NCBI RefSeq assembly: GCF_000744225.1
Contig: NZ_JQLN01000007.1
Span: 62,001 to 126,000 of the forward strand
Source of the DNA: Kitasatospora mediocidica KCTC 9733
GTDB taxonomy: Bacteria; Actinomycetota; Actinomycetes; Streptomycetales; Streptomycetaceae
DNA length: 64,000 nt
Reading direction: 5' to 3'
Numbering within the stretch: the first letter of the stretch is position 1; the number at the start of each line of letters is the position of its first letter. Under the pieces are notes generated by a model that made no database searches, had not been told where the DNA came from, and was given only the letters and a program-made list of their open reading frames with translations. The translations under genes were made by a program, and so were the position numbers. Positions 1 through 8,932 of the stretch are shown here, one piece after another.

Positions 1-126
1 CGACTGCACCGACACCGGCGCGTCACCACCGACCGGAACGTTCCCGACCATGATCTGCCGGGAGACCCGACGAGTGGCAAGCGGCTGATGCGGCATGGAC
101 GGAATACCGAGCGAGATCGCAGTCAT
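1..126 (-). CDS. ispG: IspG, HMBPP synthase (partial, C-terminus outside window)
   Basis: Only the first 42 codons are inside the window. They read MTAISLGIPSMPHQPLATRR and continue to VGNVPVGGDAPVSVQS, the N-terminal signature of 4-hydroxy-3-methylbut-2-enyl diphosphate synthase of the MEP isoprenoid pathway. The ATG at 126 follows a GAGG ribosome site. The Fe-S cysteines lie in the missing part. It sits downstream of hpnH on the same strand, the usual order in Streptomyces hopanoid clusters, where a second ispG copy raises precursor supply (known from the family, not shown here). The 153-base gap to hpnH holds two hairpins, so it may have its own promoter. Confidence 0.9.
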   Translation of the reverse strand, partial: MTAISLGIPSMPHQPLATRRVSRQIMVGNVPVGGDAPVSVQS

Positions 127-217
127 GGGAGCTCATCCTCAGGGTGCTGTTCGTCTTGGTGCCATGGTCCGGCCTCGGGCCGTTCCCGTCGTGCTGGGTA
201 GCGCGATCAGGGGCGTA

Positions 218-279
218 CCCGGCGCGCGTGTCGAGCGCACGCCGGGCTTGAGCTCCCCTGGAGCCGTGTCAGACACGGC
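218..279 (-). terminator. Two hairpins between hpnH and ispG
   Basis: Two inverted repeats lie just after the hpnH stop. At 263-279 a 7-bp stem (gccgtgt/acacggc) closes a 3-base loop. At 218-246 an 11-bp stem with one mismatch (cccggcgcgcg/cgcacgccggg) closes a 7-base loop. Neither has a T-tract, as is usual for actinomycete terminators. They could end or attenuate the hopanoid transcript before ispG. Confidence 0.45.
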
Positions 280-1308
280 CTAGTGCCCCCGGTTGCCGCC
301 CACCGTTTCGCGGGCGGCACGCAGGGACTCCTTGAGCGAGCCCATGGTGGCCAGCACGGCCGTCGGCTCGTACCCGCAGTGCGCCATGCAGTTCTCGCAG
401 CGCGGGTCCCTGCCACGGCCGTACTTGGCCCAGTCGGTCTTCTCGATCAACTCGCGGTACGTCGGGACGTACCCGTCCGCCATCAGGTAGCACGGGCGCT
501 GCCAGCCGAAGAGCGAGTAGTTGGGGATCCCCCAGGCGGTGCACTCGAAGTCGACCTTGCCCTCCAGGAAGTCCAGGAAGAGCGGGCTGTGGTTGAGCCG
601 CCACCGGCGACGGTTGCCGCCGGAGAACGCCTTGCGGAACAGCTCCCGGGTCTGTTCGACGCCCAGGAAGTGCTCCTGGTCGGGGGCCTTCTCGTACGCG
701 TAGGCCGGGGAGATCATCATCTCGTCGACCTTGAGCTCGTCGTTGAGGTAGTCGAGTACCTCGATGATGGTCTGCGGGGTGTCGGTGTTGAAGAACGTGC
801 TGTTGGTGGTGACCCGGAAGCCGCGCCGCTTGGCCTCCTTGATGGCCGCCACGGCCTCGTCGAAGGTGCCCTCCTTGGCCACCGACTCATCGTGCCGCTC
901 GCGCAGCCCGTCGATGTGCACCGTGAAGGTGAAGTACGGCGAAGGAGTGAACTTGTCCAGTTTCTTGCGCATCAGGAGCGCGTTCGTGCATAGGAAGACG
1001 TACTTCTTCCGTTCCACCAACTGCCGGACGATCTCGTCGATCTGAGGGTGCATCAGTGGTTCGCCACCGGCGATGGACACCATCGGGGCACCCGATTCCA
1101 GCACCGCCCCGACCGCCTGGGCGACCGGCATCCGCTGCTTCAGCACCCCGGCCGGGTGCTGGATCTTCCCGCAGCCCTCACAGGCGAGGTTGCAGGCGAA
1201 GAGCGGTTCGAGCTCGACGATCAGCGGGAACTTCTCACGTCGCTTGATGAGCTTCTGCTGCATGAGGTACGTACTGACCCGCACGGTCTGGCGCAGCGGC
1301 ATGGCCAT
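280..1308 (-). CDS. hpnH: HpnH, adenosylhopane synthase (radical SAM)
   Basis: A 342-residue radical SAM enzyme that joins an adenosyl group to hopene, the first step of extended (C35) hopanoid side chains. The cluster-binding motif CNLACEGC is near residue 53, followed by the SAM-contact segment SIAGGEPLMHP. A second Cys-rich segment near the end, CENCMAHCGYEP, matches the SPASM-like tail of HpnH. Length matches the family. The ATG at 1308 has AGGAGG about 10 bases upstream, lying inside the end of hpnG; the two genes are only 2 bases apart, so they should be cotranscribed. Confidence 0.95.
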   Translation of the reverse strand: MAMPLRQTVRVSTYLMQQKLIKRREKFPLIVELEPLFACNLACEGCGKIQHPAGVLKQRMPVAQAVGAVLESGAPMVSIAGGEPLMHPQIDEIVRQLVERKKYVFLCTNALLMRKKLDKFTPSPYFTFTVHIDGLRERHDESVAKEGTFDEAVAAIKEAKRRGFRVTTNSTFFNTDTPQTIIEVLDYLNDELKVDEMMISPAYAYEKAPDQEHFLGVEQTRELFRKAFSGGNRRRWRLNHSPLFLDFLEGKVDFECTAWGIPNYSLFGWQRPCYLMADGYVPTYRELIEKTDWAKYGRGRDPRCENCMAHCGYEPTAVLATMGSLKESLRAARETVGGNRGH

Positions 1309-1310
1309 GA

Positions 1311-2009
1311 CTAGCTCGCCTCCTGAGGGAGCGTCGGCAGTGAAGAGTGGGTCAAGGAGAGACGGTCGGACGGCTCGGATATCGGACCGCGGGCGGCGGG
1401 TCCGACGGCGACGGCGCGGTGCCAGCCGATCAGGGCCGGGACCGCGGCGCGCAGGGTGTGCCAGGCCCGCAGGCCGTTCGACACGGTGGCCGGGCGCAGC
1501 AGCTCGTGTTCGGGGGTGTCGACCACCACCCGCACCGCCGCCACCGGCAGGCCGGCGGGCAGCCGGCGCAGCACCGCGGCGGACTCCATGTCCACCGCGA
1601 GCACCCCGGCCCGGTGCAGCTCGCGGCGCCGCGCGCCGCGCACCACCCGGTCGGCCGAGTACAGCGACCCGCAGTGGACGGTGTGGCCCCGCACCCGCAA
1701 GGCCTCGACCAGCGGTTGCGGGGAGTCGACGGCGAACGAGGCGCCCGCTTCGTCGCGCACCGCGTCGGCGACGACCAGGTCGCCCGGCCGGACACCGGGC
1801 GCCGCGGCCGCGCAGAAGCCGGTCACCAGCGCCGCGCCGTAGGACCCGCGGGAGGCGCCGACCAGCGCGCAGGCCACCCGGCCGGCCCGCTGCGGACCGA
1901 GGCCCGTACGGACCAGCACGGGCGGGCCGCCGAGCGCGCCGGCCCAGTCCCCGCCGCGCAGCGCCCACTCCTCGGGGCGCAGCGCGCACAGCACCAGCAG
2001 CGGGTTCAC
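1311..2009 (-). CDS. hpnG: HpnG, adenosylhopane nucleosidase/phosphorylase-like
   Basis: A 232-residue protein of the nucleoside phosphorylase fold that removes adenine from adenosylhopane to give ribosylhopane. The fold shows in the glycine-rich GFCAAAAPGVRPGDLVVAD segment and in VDMESAAV near residue 140, the ribose-binding Met-Glu of this superfamily. The chosen GTG start at 2009 overlaps the squalene-hopene cyclase stop as GTGA, which implies translational coupling. An upstream start at 2153 would run 145 bases into the cyclase gene and adds sequence unlike the family. Confidence 0.88.
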   Translation of the reverse strand: MNPLLVLCALRPEEWALRGGDWAGALGGPPVLVRTGLGPQRAGRVACALVGASRGSYGAALVTGFCAAAAPGVRPGDLVVADAVRDEAGASFAVDSPQPLVEALRVRGHTVHCGSLYSADRVVRGARRRELHRAGVLAVDMESAAVLRRLPAGLPVAAVRVVVDTPEHELLRPATVSNGLRAWHTLRAAVPALIGWHRAVAVGPAARGPISEPSDRLSLTHSSLPTLPQEAS

Positions 2010-4114
2010 GACGGCCTCCGGATGCCGCCGAGCACCGGGTTGCCGTGCACGTACCGGCCGAGCGCGGTGACCGGGAAGACCAGCCGGTAGAGGTGGTAGT
2101 TGATCGAGAAGTCCCACGGGAAGCCCGTCCCGGTGAACTGCGGCTCGTCCCAACTGCCCTCCGGCAGCTGGGTGGCGGCCAGCCAGCCCACCCCGCGCTC
2201 GACGGCCGCGGTGCCCCCGCCGCCCTCGGGCGCGTACCGGCCGCCGGGGCCCTCACCGGCCGCCAGCAGCGCCATCAGCGCCCAGGCGGTCTGCGAGGCG
2301 GTCGACTCGCCGCGCCCCGACCACTGCTCCGGATCGTCGTAGGAGCGCATGTCCTCGCCCCAGCCGCCGTCCGGGTTCTGCCGCTCCTCCAGCCAGCGCA
2401 CCGCCCGGCGGATCGACGGGTCGGAGACCGGGACGTGCGCCGCGACCAGGGCGGGCAGCACCGAGCCGGTGCCGTAGATGTAGTTGGTGCCCCAGCGGCC
2501 GAACCAGGAGCCCTCGGCCTCCTGGTTGCGCAGCAGCCAGTCCACCCCGCGCCGGGTGCGCGGGTCGTCGGCTCTGCCGACCTCGGCGAGCATCTCCACC
2601 ACATGGGCGGTGACGTCGGCCGAGGGCGGGTCGACCACCTCGCCGAAGTCGCAGAAGGGCAGCTTGTTGGGGAGCGTGCTGGTGTTGTCGACGTCGAACG
2701 CGCCCCAGGCGCCGTTCTTGGACTGCATGCCGAGATTCCACTCGACGCCCCGCTGGACCGCGCCCTCCAGCCGCGCCGGATCGGGGTGCGCGACCCGGCG
2801 CAGCGCCAACACCACCTCGGCGGTGTCGTCGATGTCGGGGTAGGTGTCGTTCTCGAACTCGAAGGCCCAGCCGCCGGGGGCCAGGCCCGGCCGCTGGACG
2901 GACCAGTCGCCGCGCCGGGTGATCTCCTCCCCCAGCATCCAGTCGGTCGCCTTCACCAGGGCGGGATGGTCGGCGGGCAGTCCCGCGTCGGCGAGGGCGA
3001 TGGTGGCCAGGCAGGTGTCCCAGACCGGGGACTGACAGGCCTCCATCCAGCGCATGCCGTCCTCGGTGTGCACCGTGAAGCGCTCGAAGGCGGCCAGACC
3101 GGCCTGCATCACGGGGTGCTCCAGCTCGTAGCCGAGCAGGTGGAGGGCGATCAGCGAGTAGACGGCCGGCGGTTGGATCCCGCCCCAGCAGCCGTCGGCC
3201 TCCTGGCGCTCGACGATCCAGCGGCCCGCCTGGGTCAGTGCCAGCCGCCGCAGTGGTCGCACCGCCCGCTTGTGGTAGGCGTGCAGCACCAGGTCCAGCC
3301 GCTCGAAGAGGCCGTCCCAGCTGGTGGGCGGCGCGAGCGGGCGCAGCGGGAAGGGGTTGTCCGGGTCGGTGTGCAACTCGGTGAGGGTGAAGGGGGCCGG
3401 TCGCACCGGCCGGTGGGCGGAGACGACGGTGAGCGGCACGATGGTCTGCCGGGCCCAGCAACCGAACGCGTAGATGTTCAGCGGCAGCCACTTGGGCAGG
3501 AACATGATCTCCGGCGGCATCTCGGGCAGCCGTTCCCACGGCCACCAGCCGAAGAGGGCCAGCCAGATCCGGGTGAAGACCCGGGTGGCCGCGATTCCGC
3601 CGGACTCCCGGGCGAACCGGGCGGCGGCCAGCATGTGCGGCGCCTCGGGCGGATCCCCCGCCAGGCGCAGCGCGACATACGCCTCGACGGTGGTGGAGAT
3701 CTCCGGCGGACCGCCGTGAAAGGTGCTCCAGGTGCCGTCCTCCCGCTGCTGGGAGCGGATCCACTCGGCGGTCGCCCTGGTCTGGGCCTCGGTACGGATG
3801 CCCAGGAACTGACGCAGTAACAAGTCCTCGGCATCCATGGTGACGTTTGTCTCCAGGTTGCCCTTCCACCAGCCCCCGTCGTCCTGGAGGGACAGCAGGT
3901 GAGCGGTGGCGCGGTTGAGGGTGTCCTCGATCGCCGCACGGTCCGGGGGTGAATCTTCTCGCGGTCGGTTTGTCTCCGACCCCGTGACTTCCCACGGGCC
4001 ACCGCCGGGTGCCAGGACCACCTGGGTCAAGGCCTCCACCGGTGGCCGCTCCTCCACCGCGACCGGCTCGGAATCGTACTCAGGGTCGAGCCGGCCGTCC
4101 GCGGTTGCTGTCAA
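2006..4114 (-). CDS. shc: Squalene-hopene cyclase
   Basis: A 702-residue cyclase that turns squalene into hopene at the membrane. The catalytic acid motif DIDDTAE (DXDDTA) lies near residue 425, and several QW repeats are visible, such as QREDGTWST, QSKNGAWGAF and QNPDGGWGE. The hydrophobic stretch around IWLALFGWWPWERLPEMP is the usual membrane-contact region. Length fits bacterial SHC with an N-terminal extension of about 50 residues. The start is TTG at 4114 with GAGAGG upstream, 7 bases after the polyprenyl synthase stop, and hpnG follows with a 4-base overlap. Confidence 0.96.
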   Translation of the reverse strand: MTATADGRLDPEYDSEPVAVEERPPVEALTQVVLAPGGGPWEVTGSETNRPREDSPPDRAAIEDTLNRATAHLLSLQDDGGWWKGNLETNVTMDAEDLLLRQFLGIRTEAQTRATAEWIRSQQREDGTWSTFHGGPPEISTTVEAYVALRLAGDPPEAPHMLAAARFARESGGIAATRVFTRIWLALFGWWPWERLPEMPPEIMFLPKWLPLNIYAFGCWARQTIVPLTVVSAHRPVRPAPFTLTELHTDPDNPFPLRPLAPPTSWDGLFERLDLVLHAYHKRAVRPLRRLALTQAGRWIVERQEADGCWGGIQPPAVYSLIALHLLGYELEHPVMQAGLAAFERFTVHTEDGMRWMEACQSPVWDTCLATIALADAGLPADHPALVKATDWMLGEEITRRGDWSVQRPGLAPGGWAFEFENDTYPDIDDTAEVVLALRRVAHPDPARLEGAVQRGVEWNLGMQSKNGAWGAFDVDNTSTLPNKLPFCDFGEVVDPPSADVTAHVVEMLAEVGRADDPRTRRGVDWLLRNQEAEGSWFGRWGTNYIYGTGSVLPALVAAHVPVSDPSIRRAVRWLEERQNPDGGWGEDMRSYDDPEQWSGRGESTASQTAWALMALLAAGEGPGGRYAPEGGGGTAAVERGVGWLAATQLPEGSWDEPQFTGTGFPWDFSINYHLYRLVFPVTALGRYVHGNPVLGGIRRPS

Positions 4115-4121
4115 CTTGACG

Positions 4122-5210
4122 TCACCTCTCTCGTACCACCACGAATTCGGCGAGTGCGACGAAGTGCTCGCGCACCTCGCCGCTCATCGGCACCTCGTCC
4201 AGAGCGGCGAGGGCGGTCTTGTGTTGGCGGCGGGCCTCGTCCTGGGTCCAGGACCGGCCGCCCGCCTGCTCGATCAGTGCGGCCCGGCCGGCCAGCACCT
4301 CCTCGGTCTCCTCGCCGCGCCCCTGCGGGTCGGCGAGCAGTTCGGCCAGCCGGCGCGAGGCCGCGCCGCCGTCGGCGAGGGCCGCCGCCACCGGCAGCGA
4401 CTTCTTGCGCTGGCGCAGGTCGCCCCAGTGCGGCTTGCCGGTGACCTCGGTGGCACCCCAGATGCCGAGCAGGTCGTCGACGGCCTGGAAGGCGAGGCCG
4501 AGGTGGTGGCCGTAGCGCTCCAGGGCGTCGGCCGTGCGGTCGTCCGCGCCGGCCAGCACGGCGCCGATCGCGGAGGCGGCGGCGAGCAGGGCACCGGTCT
4601 TGTTGCCCTCCATCTCCAGGCACTCTTCGACGGTGACGACGTCGCGGTGCTCGAAGGAGAGGTCCTGGGCCTGGCCGTCGATCAGCTTCCGGGTGGCGGT
4701 GGTCAGCAGGCGCACGGCCCGGGCGGCGTCGGCCGCGGTGGCTTCGCCGTTCAGTCCCGCGTCGAGCAGGACCTCGGTTCCGAGGGTGGCCAGCGCGTCG
4801 CCGACCAGGATCGCCTGGGCCGGACCGAAGACCGTCCAGGCGGTGGCCCGGTGCCTACGAGTCTCGTCACCGTCCATCAGATCATCATGCAACAGGGAGA
4901 AGTTGTGCACCAGTTCAACGGCGACACCGCCGGCCACTCCCGCCTGCGCCGAGGCGCCCGCGGCCTGCGCCGAGAGCAGCGCGAGCGCCGGGCGCACCGC
5001 CTTGCCGCCGTCCCCGGCGACGGGCTTGCCGTCGACGTCCGTCCAGCCGAAGTGGTAGGCCGCGACGGCGTCCATCGGCGGCGCCAGCCGGGCGACCGCC
5101 GCGCGCAGCGGCGGGGTGCAGAGTGTGCGGCCACGGGCCAGCAGCTCCGCTACCGAGGCGGGCCCAACCGGTTCGGTCGGTCCCGCGGCCGTGCTGAGGC
5201 GTGCCTCCAC
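4122..5210 (-). CDS. Polyprenyl diphosphate synthase (hopanoid cluster)
   Basis: A 362-residue trans-prenyltransferase, probably making the farnesyl diphosphate used for squalene (inferred from context; chain length cannot be read with certainty). The first Asp-rich motif is LLHDDLMDGDETRR near residue 105. The second reads AFQAVDDLLGIWG, with the usual GKPHWGDLRQRKKS region after it. The GTG start at 5210 has GGAGAGGG about 7 bases upstream. A longer open frame upstream runs into hpnE and is rejected. The downstream gap to shc is 7 bases. Confidence 0.9.
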   Translation of the reverse strand: MEARLSTAAGPTEPVGPASVAELLARGRTLCTPPLRAAVARLAPPMDAVAAYHFGWTDVDGKPVAGDGGKAVRPALALLSAQAAGASAQAGVAGGVAVELVHNFSLLHDDLMDGDETRRHRATAWTVFGPAQAILVGDALATLGTEVLLDAGLNGEATAADAARAVRLLTTATRKLIDGQAQDLSFEHRDVVTVEECLEMEGNKTGALLAAASAIGAVLAGADDRTADALERYGHHLGLAFQAVDDLLGIWGATEVTGKPHWGDLRQRKKSLPVAAALADGGAASRRLAELLADPQGRGEETEEVLAGRAALIEQAGGRSWTQDEARRQHKTALAALDEVPMSGEVREHFVALAEFVVVRER

Positions 5211-5278
5211 GTACGTACCCTCTCCATGATCTGTTGTGCGGGTGTCGGTCGGACGGTCGGCCCGCAGGCCGTCGAGTG

Positions 5279-6697
5279 TCACCGGGGCCACCGCCCGTCG
5301 CCGCGGTCCACCGGGACGCGCGCCCCGGTCTGCGCGAGCGCGGCGTCGGCCGCGGCATGCCCGCTGCGCACGGCGCCCTCCATGGTCGCGGGCCAGCCGG
5401 TGGCCGTCCACGAACCGGCCAGCAGCAGCCCGGGGACCTTGGTGCGAGCGTGCGGACGGAGCGCCGCGGTGCCCGGCGCCGGGTCGAAGGTGGCGGTGCG
5501 CTCGCGGGTGACGAAGAAGTCGAGCACCTCCGCCCCCCGTGCGGCCGGCAGCAGCCGCTCCAGCTCGGGCAGGTAGCGGGCCCGCAACTCGGCGACCGGC
5601 AACTCGATCTCGTCCGTTACGGCGGACTGCGAGAGGGCGAGGTACTGCGCGCCCGGGCGGCTCTGCGCCAGGCCCGAGTGCGCGGTGCGGTCGAAGACCC
5701 ACTGCACGGGCGAGCCGAGCGCGGCGAAGAACGGCCGGCGCAGCACCTGGCGGTCGTAGACCACGTGCACGTTGAGGATCGGCGCGGTGCCCAGCTCGGC
5801 CAACCGGTGCTGCCCGTCGATCGCGTCGGCCGGCAGCAGCGCGGCGGCGGCGTCCTGGGCGCCGGCCAGCACCACCACGTCCGCCGTCAGCAGCTCACCG
5901 CTCTCCAGCCGGACCACGTGCTGCGGGCCGCCCTCGGTGGTGATCGTCTTCAGCTCGACGGCCTTGGCCCGCAGCAGCACCTTGACCTCGGCCCGGGCCA
6001 GCTCGGCCAGCGCCGCGTCGTGGTGCACCGCGCCGAGCGGGACCGCCGCGAAGCCGATGTCCGAGGCGCCGGGGTCGGAGAGCAGGCCGGTCTTGAAGAC
6101 CATCGCGGCCAGCGCCAGCGACACCTGGTCGGCCCGGGCGTTCAGGGTGGCGATGCCCACCAGATCCCAGAGGGCGTCGATGGTCTCGGCGTTCTGCCCG
6201 TGGGCGCGCAGCCAGTCGCCGAAGGACGTCCCATCCAGCGCCGGGTCTGCCAGGTCGAGCCGCTGCAGCGCCAGGGCGCCGCGGACCACCCGCAGCCGGC
6301 CGAGCGCGGAGAGGTGCGGGTACGTGGCGAGGCTCGCCGCCAGGTGCAGCGGCACCGGCAGCGCGGCCCGGCGCAGCCGGCCCAGCCGGTGCCGGCCGTG
6401 CTCCACCGACAGCACCGGGACGTCCAGCCTGGGCTGGATCGCCACCTGGCCACCGGCGCCGAGACGCTCGATAAGGCCGCGGTAGGCGGTGCAGCAGCGC
6501 AGGAAGACGTGCTGGCCGTTGTCCACCGTCAACTCGCCGCGGCGGAACGAGAAGGCCAGCCCGCCCAGGCGCGGCCTGGTCTCCAGCAGCGTCACCCGCA
6601 GGCCCGCCTCGGACAGCCGAAGCGCCGCCGTGAGGCCGGCCAGCCCGCCGCCGACGACCACCGCGCTGCGGCTGCGCACCGGTACCCGCCCGCTCAT
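5279..6697 (-). CDS. hpnE: HpnE, hydroxysqualene dehydroxylase
   Basis: An FAD-dependent amine-oxidase/phytoene-desaturase-type protein of 472 residues that reduces hydroxysqualene to squalene in the three-enzyme HpnCDE route. The N-terminal dinucleotide site reads VVVGGGLAGLTAALRLSEAG, followed by the Glu-ended strand RVTLLE and the R-LGG motif typical of this family. The C-terminal FAD motif is GLLLAGSWTATGWPATMEGA. ATG 6697 has GGGGAGGG upstream, although the spacing is short; a GTG at 6724 is the alternative. It follows hpnD by about 118 bases. Confidence 0.9.
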   Translation of the reverse strand: MSGRVPVRSRSAVVVGGGLAGLTAALRLSEAGLRVTLLETRPRLGGLAFSFRRGELTVDNGQHVFLRCCTAYRGLIERLGAGGQVAIQPRLDVPVLSVEHGRHRLGRLRRAALPVPLHLAASLATYPHLSALGRLRVVRGALALQRLDLADPALDGTSFGDWLRAHGQNAETIDALWDLVGIATLNARADQVSLALAAMVFKTGLLSDPGASDIGFAAVPLGAVHHDAALAELARAEVKVLLRAKAVELKTITTEGGPQHVVRLESGELLTADVVVLAGAQDAAAALLPADAIDGQHRLAELGTAPILNVHVVYDRQVLRRPFFAALGSPVQWVFDRTAHSGLAQSRPGAQYLALSQSAVTDEIELPVAELRARYLPELERLLPAARGAEVLDFFVTRERTATFDPAPGTAALRPHARTKVPGLLLAGSWTATGWPATMEGAVRSGHAAADAALAQTGARVPVDRGDGRWPR

Positions 6698-6815
6698 CGG
6701 CCCTCCCCGCAGCTCGTGGTGCACTCCGTCCCCAAGGGGAACACGGATGACCCCCGCAGTGATTCCCCGCTGAGTGATCCGTTACTGACAGAAGGTGACG
6801 GCGTGTGCGCGTGGC

Positions 6816-7718
6816 TCAAGAACGGCCTCCGGCCAGGCCGGACAGCGCGACATACGCCTTCTCCCAGCCGGGCAGCGAGACCCGGCCGCGGAGCACCGAC
6901 TCCGGCTCGGCGGCGATCCGGCCGAGCAGCCGGTGGTAGATGCCGGCCATCGCGGCGGTGCAGGCCCGGCTGCGGCGGTCGAGCATCGGCAGCAGCCGCA
7001 GGCCCTCCTCGAAGTAGCCCTGGGCGCGCTGCGCCTGGAAGGCCACCAGGCCGGTGAAGTCGGCGCCGGCCGGCGGGGTGGCCAGCGCGAAGCCCTGCTC
7101 GCAGCCGAACCGGGCGAGGTCCTCGGCGGGCAGGTAGGTCCGGCCGTTCACGGCGTCCTCGCGCAGGTCGCGCAGGATGTTGGTGAGCTGCAGGGCCAGT
7201 CCCAGGGTGTCGGCGTACTCGGCCCCGCGCTTGGGGTCCTCGCAGCCGTACACGCCCAGCGAGAGGCGCCCGATCGAGCCCGCCACGCAGCGGCAGTAGA
7301 CCTTGAGGTCGTCGAAGGTGCCGTACTCGGCTCCGCGCAGGTCCATCTCGACGCCGTCGATCAGCTCGTCGAAGGCGTCCAGCGGGATCGGGAAGCGGCG
7401 GGCCGCGTCGGCCAGCGCGACCTTGATCGGGTCGGTGTCCTCCTCGGCGACCGCGCCGTCCCGGACCTCGTCCAGCAGCGCCCGGGTGGCGCCCAGCTGC
7501 TCGGCCTTGCGCTCGGGGGACAACTCGCCGTCGCCGATGTCGTCGACCCGGCGGGCCAGGGCGTAGAGCGCGGACATGGCCAGCCGCTTGGACTCCGGGA
7601 GGAGCCGGATGCCGTAGCTGAAATTGCGGGCCTGCAGGGCGGTAACCGCCTCGCAGTACCGGTACGCCGCCATGACCTGCGCCGACGCCAGTGGTGATGC
7701 CGCCACGCGGGCGCTCAC
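6816..7718 (-). CDS. hpnD: HpnD, presqualene diphosphate synthase
   Basis: A 300-residue squalene/phytoene synthase family protein that condenses two farnesyl diphosphates to presqualene diphosphate. The first Asp-rich motif is ARRVDDIGDG near residue 58. The second region, NILRDLREDAVNGRTYLP, matches the D-x-x-E-D signature. It is the longer-conserved of the two paired synthases here and comes second in the operon, the usual HpnD position. The GTG start overlaps the hpnC stop as GTGA (7715-7718), indicating coupled translation. Confidence 0.92.
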   Translation of the reverse strand: MSARVAASPLASAQVMAAYRYCEAVTALQARNFSYGIRLLPESKRLAMSALYALARRVDDIGDGELSPERKAEQLGATRALLDEVRDGAVAEEDTDPIKVALADAARRFPIPLDAFDELIDGVEMDLRGAEYGTFDDLKVYCRCVAGSIGRLSLGVYGCEDPKRGAEYADTLGLALQLTNILRDLREDAVNGRTYLPAEDLARFGCEQGFALATPPAGADFTGLVAFQAQRAQGYFEEGLRLLPMLDRRSRACTAAMAGIYHRLLGRIAAEPESVLRGRVSLPGWEKAYVALSGLAGGRS

Positions 7719-8650
7719 CTTCCCTTCGCGAAGATGGCCGCCGCCTTCAACGCGAGGCGGCGCTTGTCGGGCTTCGGCTGCTGGGCCAGGACGTCGTACC
7801 CGGCGGCCTCGATGGCCGCCAGGGCCGCGTAGCCGCCCGCGGTGAATCCCGCCAGGAGCAGTCGGAGCCTTCCCCGAACCGTACCCACCAGCGGAGCGCC
7901 GCGGTCGAGCAGGGTCCGGGCCCGGGCCGCCTCGAAGGCCACCAGCTCGCGGACCCGGGGTCCGGCGGTGGGTGCGGCGAGGTCCTGCTCGGTGACGCCG
8001 AACCGCGCCAGGTCCTCGGCGGGCAGGTAGATCCGGCCGCGCGCCAGATCCTCGGCGACGTCCTGCAGGTGCTCGATCACCTGCAGCGCGCTGCAGACCC
8101 GGTCGGAGTACGCCACCCGGGCCGGCGTCGAGACGCCGGCGATGGCCAGCACCAGGCGGCCGACCGGGTCGGCGGACAGCGTGCAGTAGCCGATCAGGTC
8201 GTCGAAGGTCGCGTAGCGGGCGACGGTCTGGTCCACCCGGTTGGCCTCGATCAGCCGGCGGAACGGCTCCGGGGTGAGCGCGTGGGTGCCGACCAGCGGA
8301 ACCAGCGCGCGCATCAGCGGATGCCGGGGCTGCTCACCGGTGGAGCCGGGCAGTGCGGCCTCGAAGGCGCGGTCCAGGTCCCGCTCCAGGCCGTCGAGCA
8401 GGCCCAGTCGAAAAGCCGTCTCATCGGACTGGTCCGAACGAGCGGCGGCGCCCAGCAGGACGGCCGTCCCGGCCGGGTCGGCGAGGTCGCCGTCACCCGC
8501 GTCGTCGACCAGCCGGGCGAAGCCGTAGACGGCCATCAGGTCGTCGCGCCAGGCCGCGGGCAGGAAGCCCGGGGCGACCGGGAAGTTCTCCCGGGCCGCC
8601 TTGTCCAGGGTGTCCCCCGCCGACTGGCGCTCCGAATGAGTCGAAGTCAT
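7715..8650 (-). CDS. hpnC: HpnC, hydroxysqualene synthase
   Basis: The first gene of the hopanoid operon, about 311 residues, in the squalene/phytoene synthase family. It converts presqualene diphosphate to hydroxysqualene. The motifs are FARLVDDAGDGD and IEHLQDVAEDLARGRIYLP. The start is uncertain: ATG 8650 has GGGGGAG about 11 bases upstream, while an in-frame GTG at 8662 lies directly on that G-tract. The ATG is preferred. It overlaps hpnD by 4 bases. Confidence 0.9.
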   Translation of the reverse strand: MTSTHSERQSAGDTLDKAARENFPVAPGFLPAAWRDDLMAVYGFARLVDDAGDGDLADPAGTAVLLGAAARSDQSDETAFRLGLLDGLERDLDRAFEAALPGSTGEQPRHPLMRALVPLVGTHALTPEPFRRLIEANRVDQTVARYATFDDLIGYCTLSADPVGRLVLAIAGVSTPARVAYSDRVCSALQVIEHLQDVAEDLARGRIYLPAEDLARFGVTEQDLAAPTAGPRVRELVAFEAARARTLLDRGAPLVGTVRGRLRLLLAGFTAGGYAALAAIEAAGYDVLAQQPKPDKRRLALKAAAIFAKGR

Positions 8651-8932
8651 TGGTACCGTCACTCCCCCGTTCTACACCGGTGTCGACCATGAACCATCTT
8701 CGGACACGCTCCGTCGGCCCCCGGCCCACCGGCCAGCCCCACGCCGGACGCCCCCACCGGGACACCGGAGGAGGAACGGCCGCGCGCGAGGGCCCAGCCT
8801 GCCAGCCCGGGCAGGCCGCGGGAAGACCGGCTCACGGCGCGCCGGAGCCGCTCACCCGCGCGGCGCACACGGCGGGGCCGGTGCCCGGAACGCCTCGCGT
8901 CCGGACACCGGCCCCGTGCTGCGGCCCCGTTC
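8651..8932 (-). promoter_or_regulatory. Leader/promoter region of the hopanoid operon
   Basis: This 282-base stretch has no credible gene. Its right end carries the exporter terminator described separately. The rest must hold the hopanoid operon promoter, because the upstream gene is terminated. I could not pick out convincing -35/-10 boxes by eye. Confidence 0.4.
8874..8915 (-). terminator. Strong hairpin after the exporter ATPase gene
   Basis: A 10-bp perfect outer stem (ggggccggtg/caccggcccc) is followed, after one mismatch, by a 4-bp inner stem (ccgg/ccgg) and a 12-base loop. It starts 17 bases past the ATPase stop codon and separates the glycoconjugate genes from the hopanoid operon. 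Confidence 0.65.

Noticed and set aside
1073..3820. A 915-codon plus-strand frame over hpnH, hpnG and shc
   Set aside because: It crosses three well-supported genes on the other strand and has no family resemblance.
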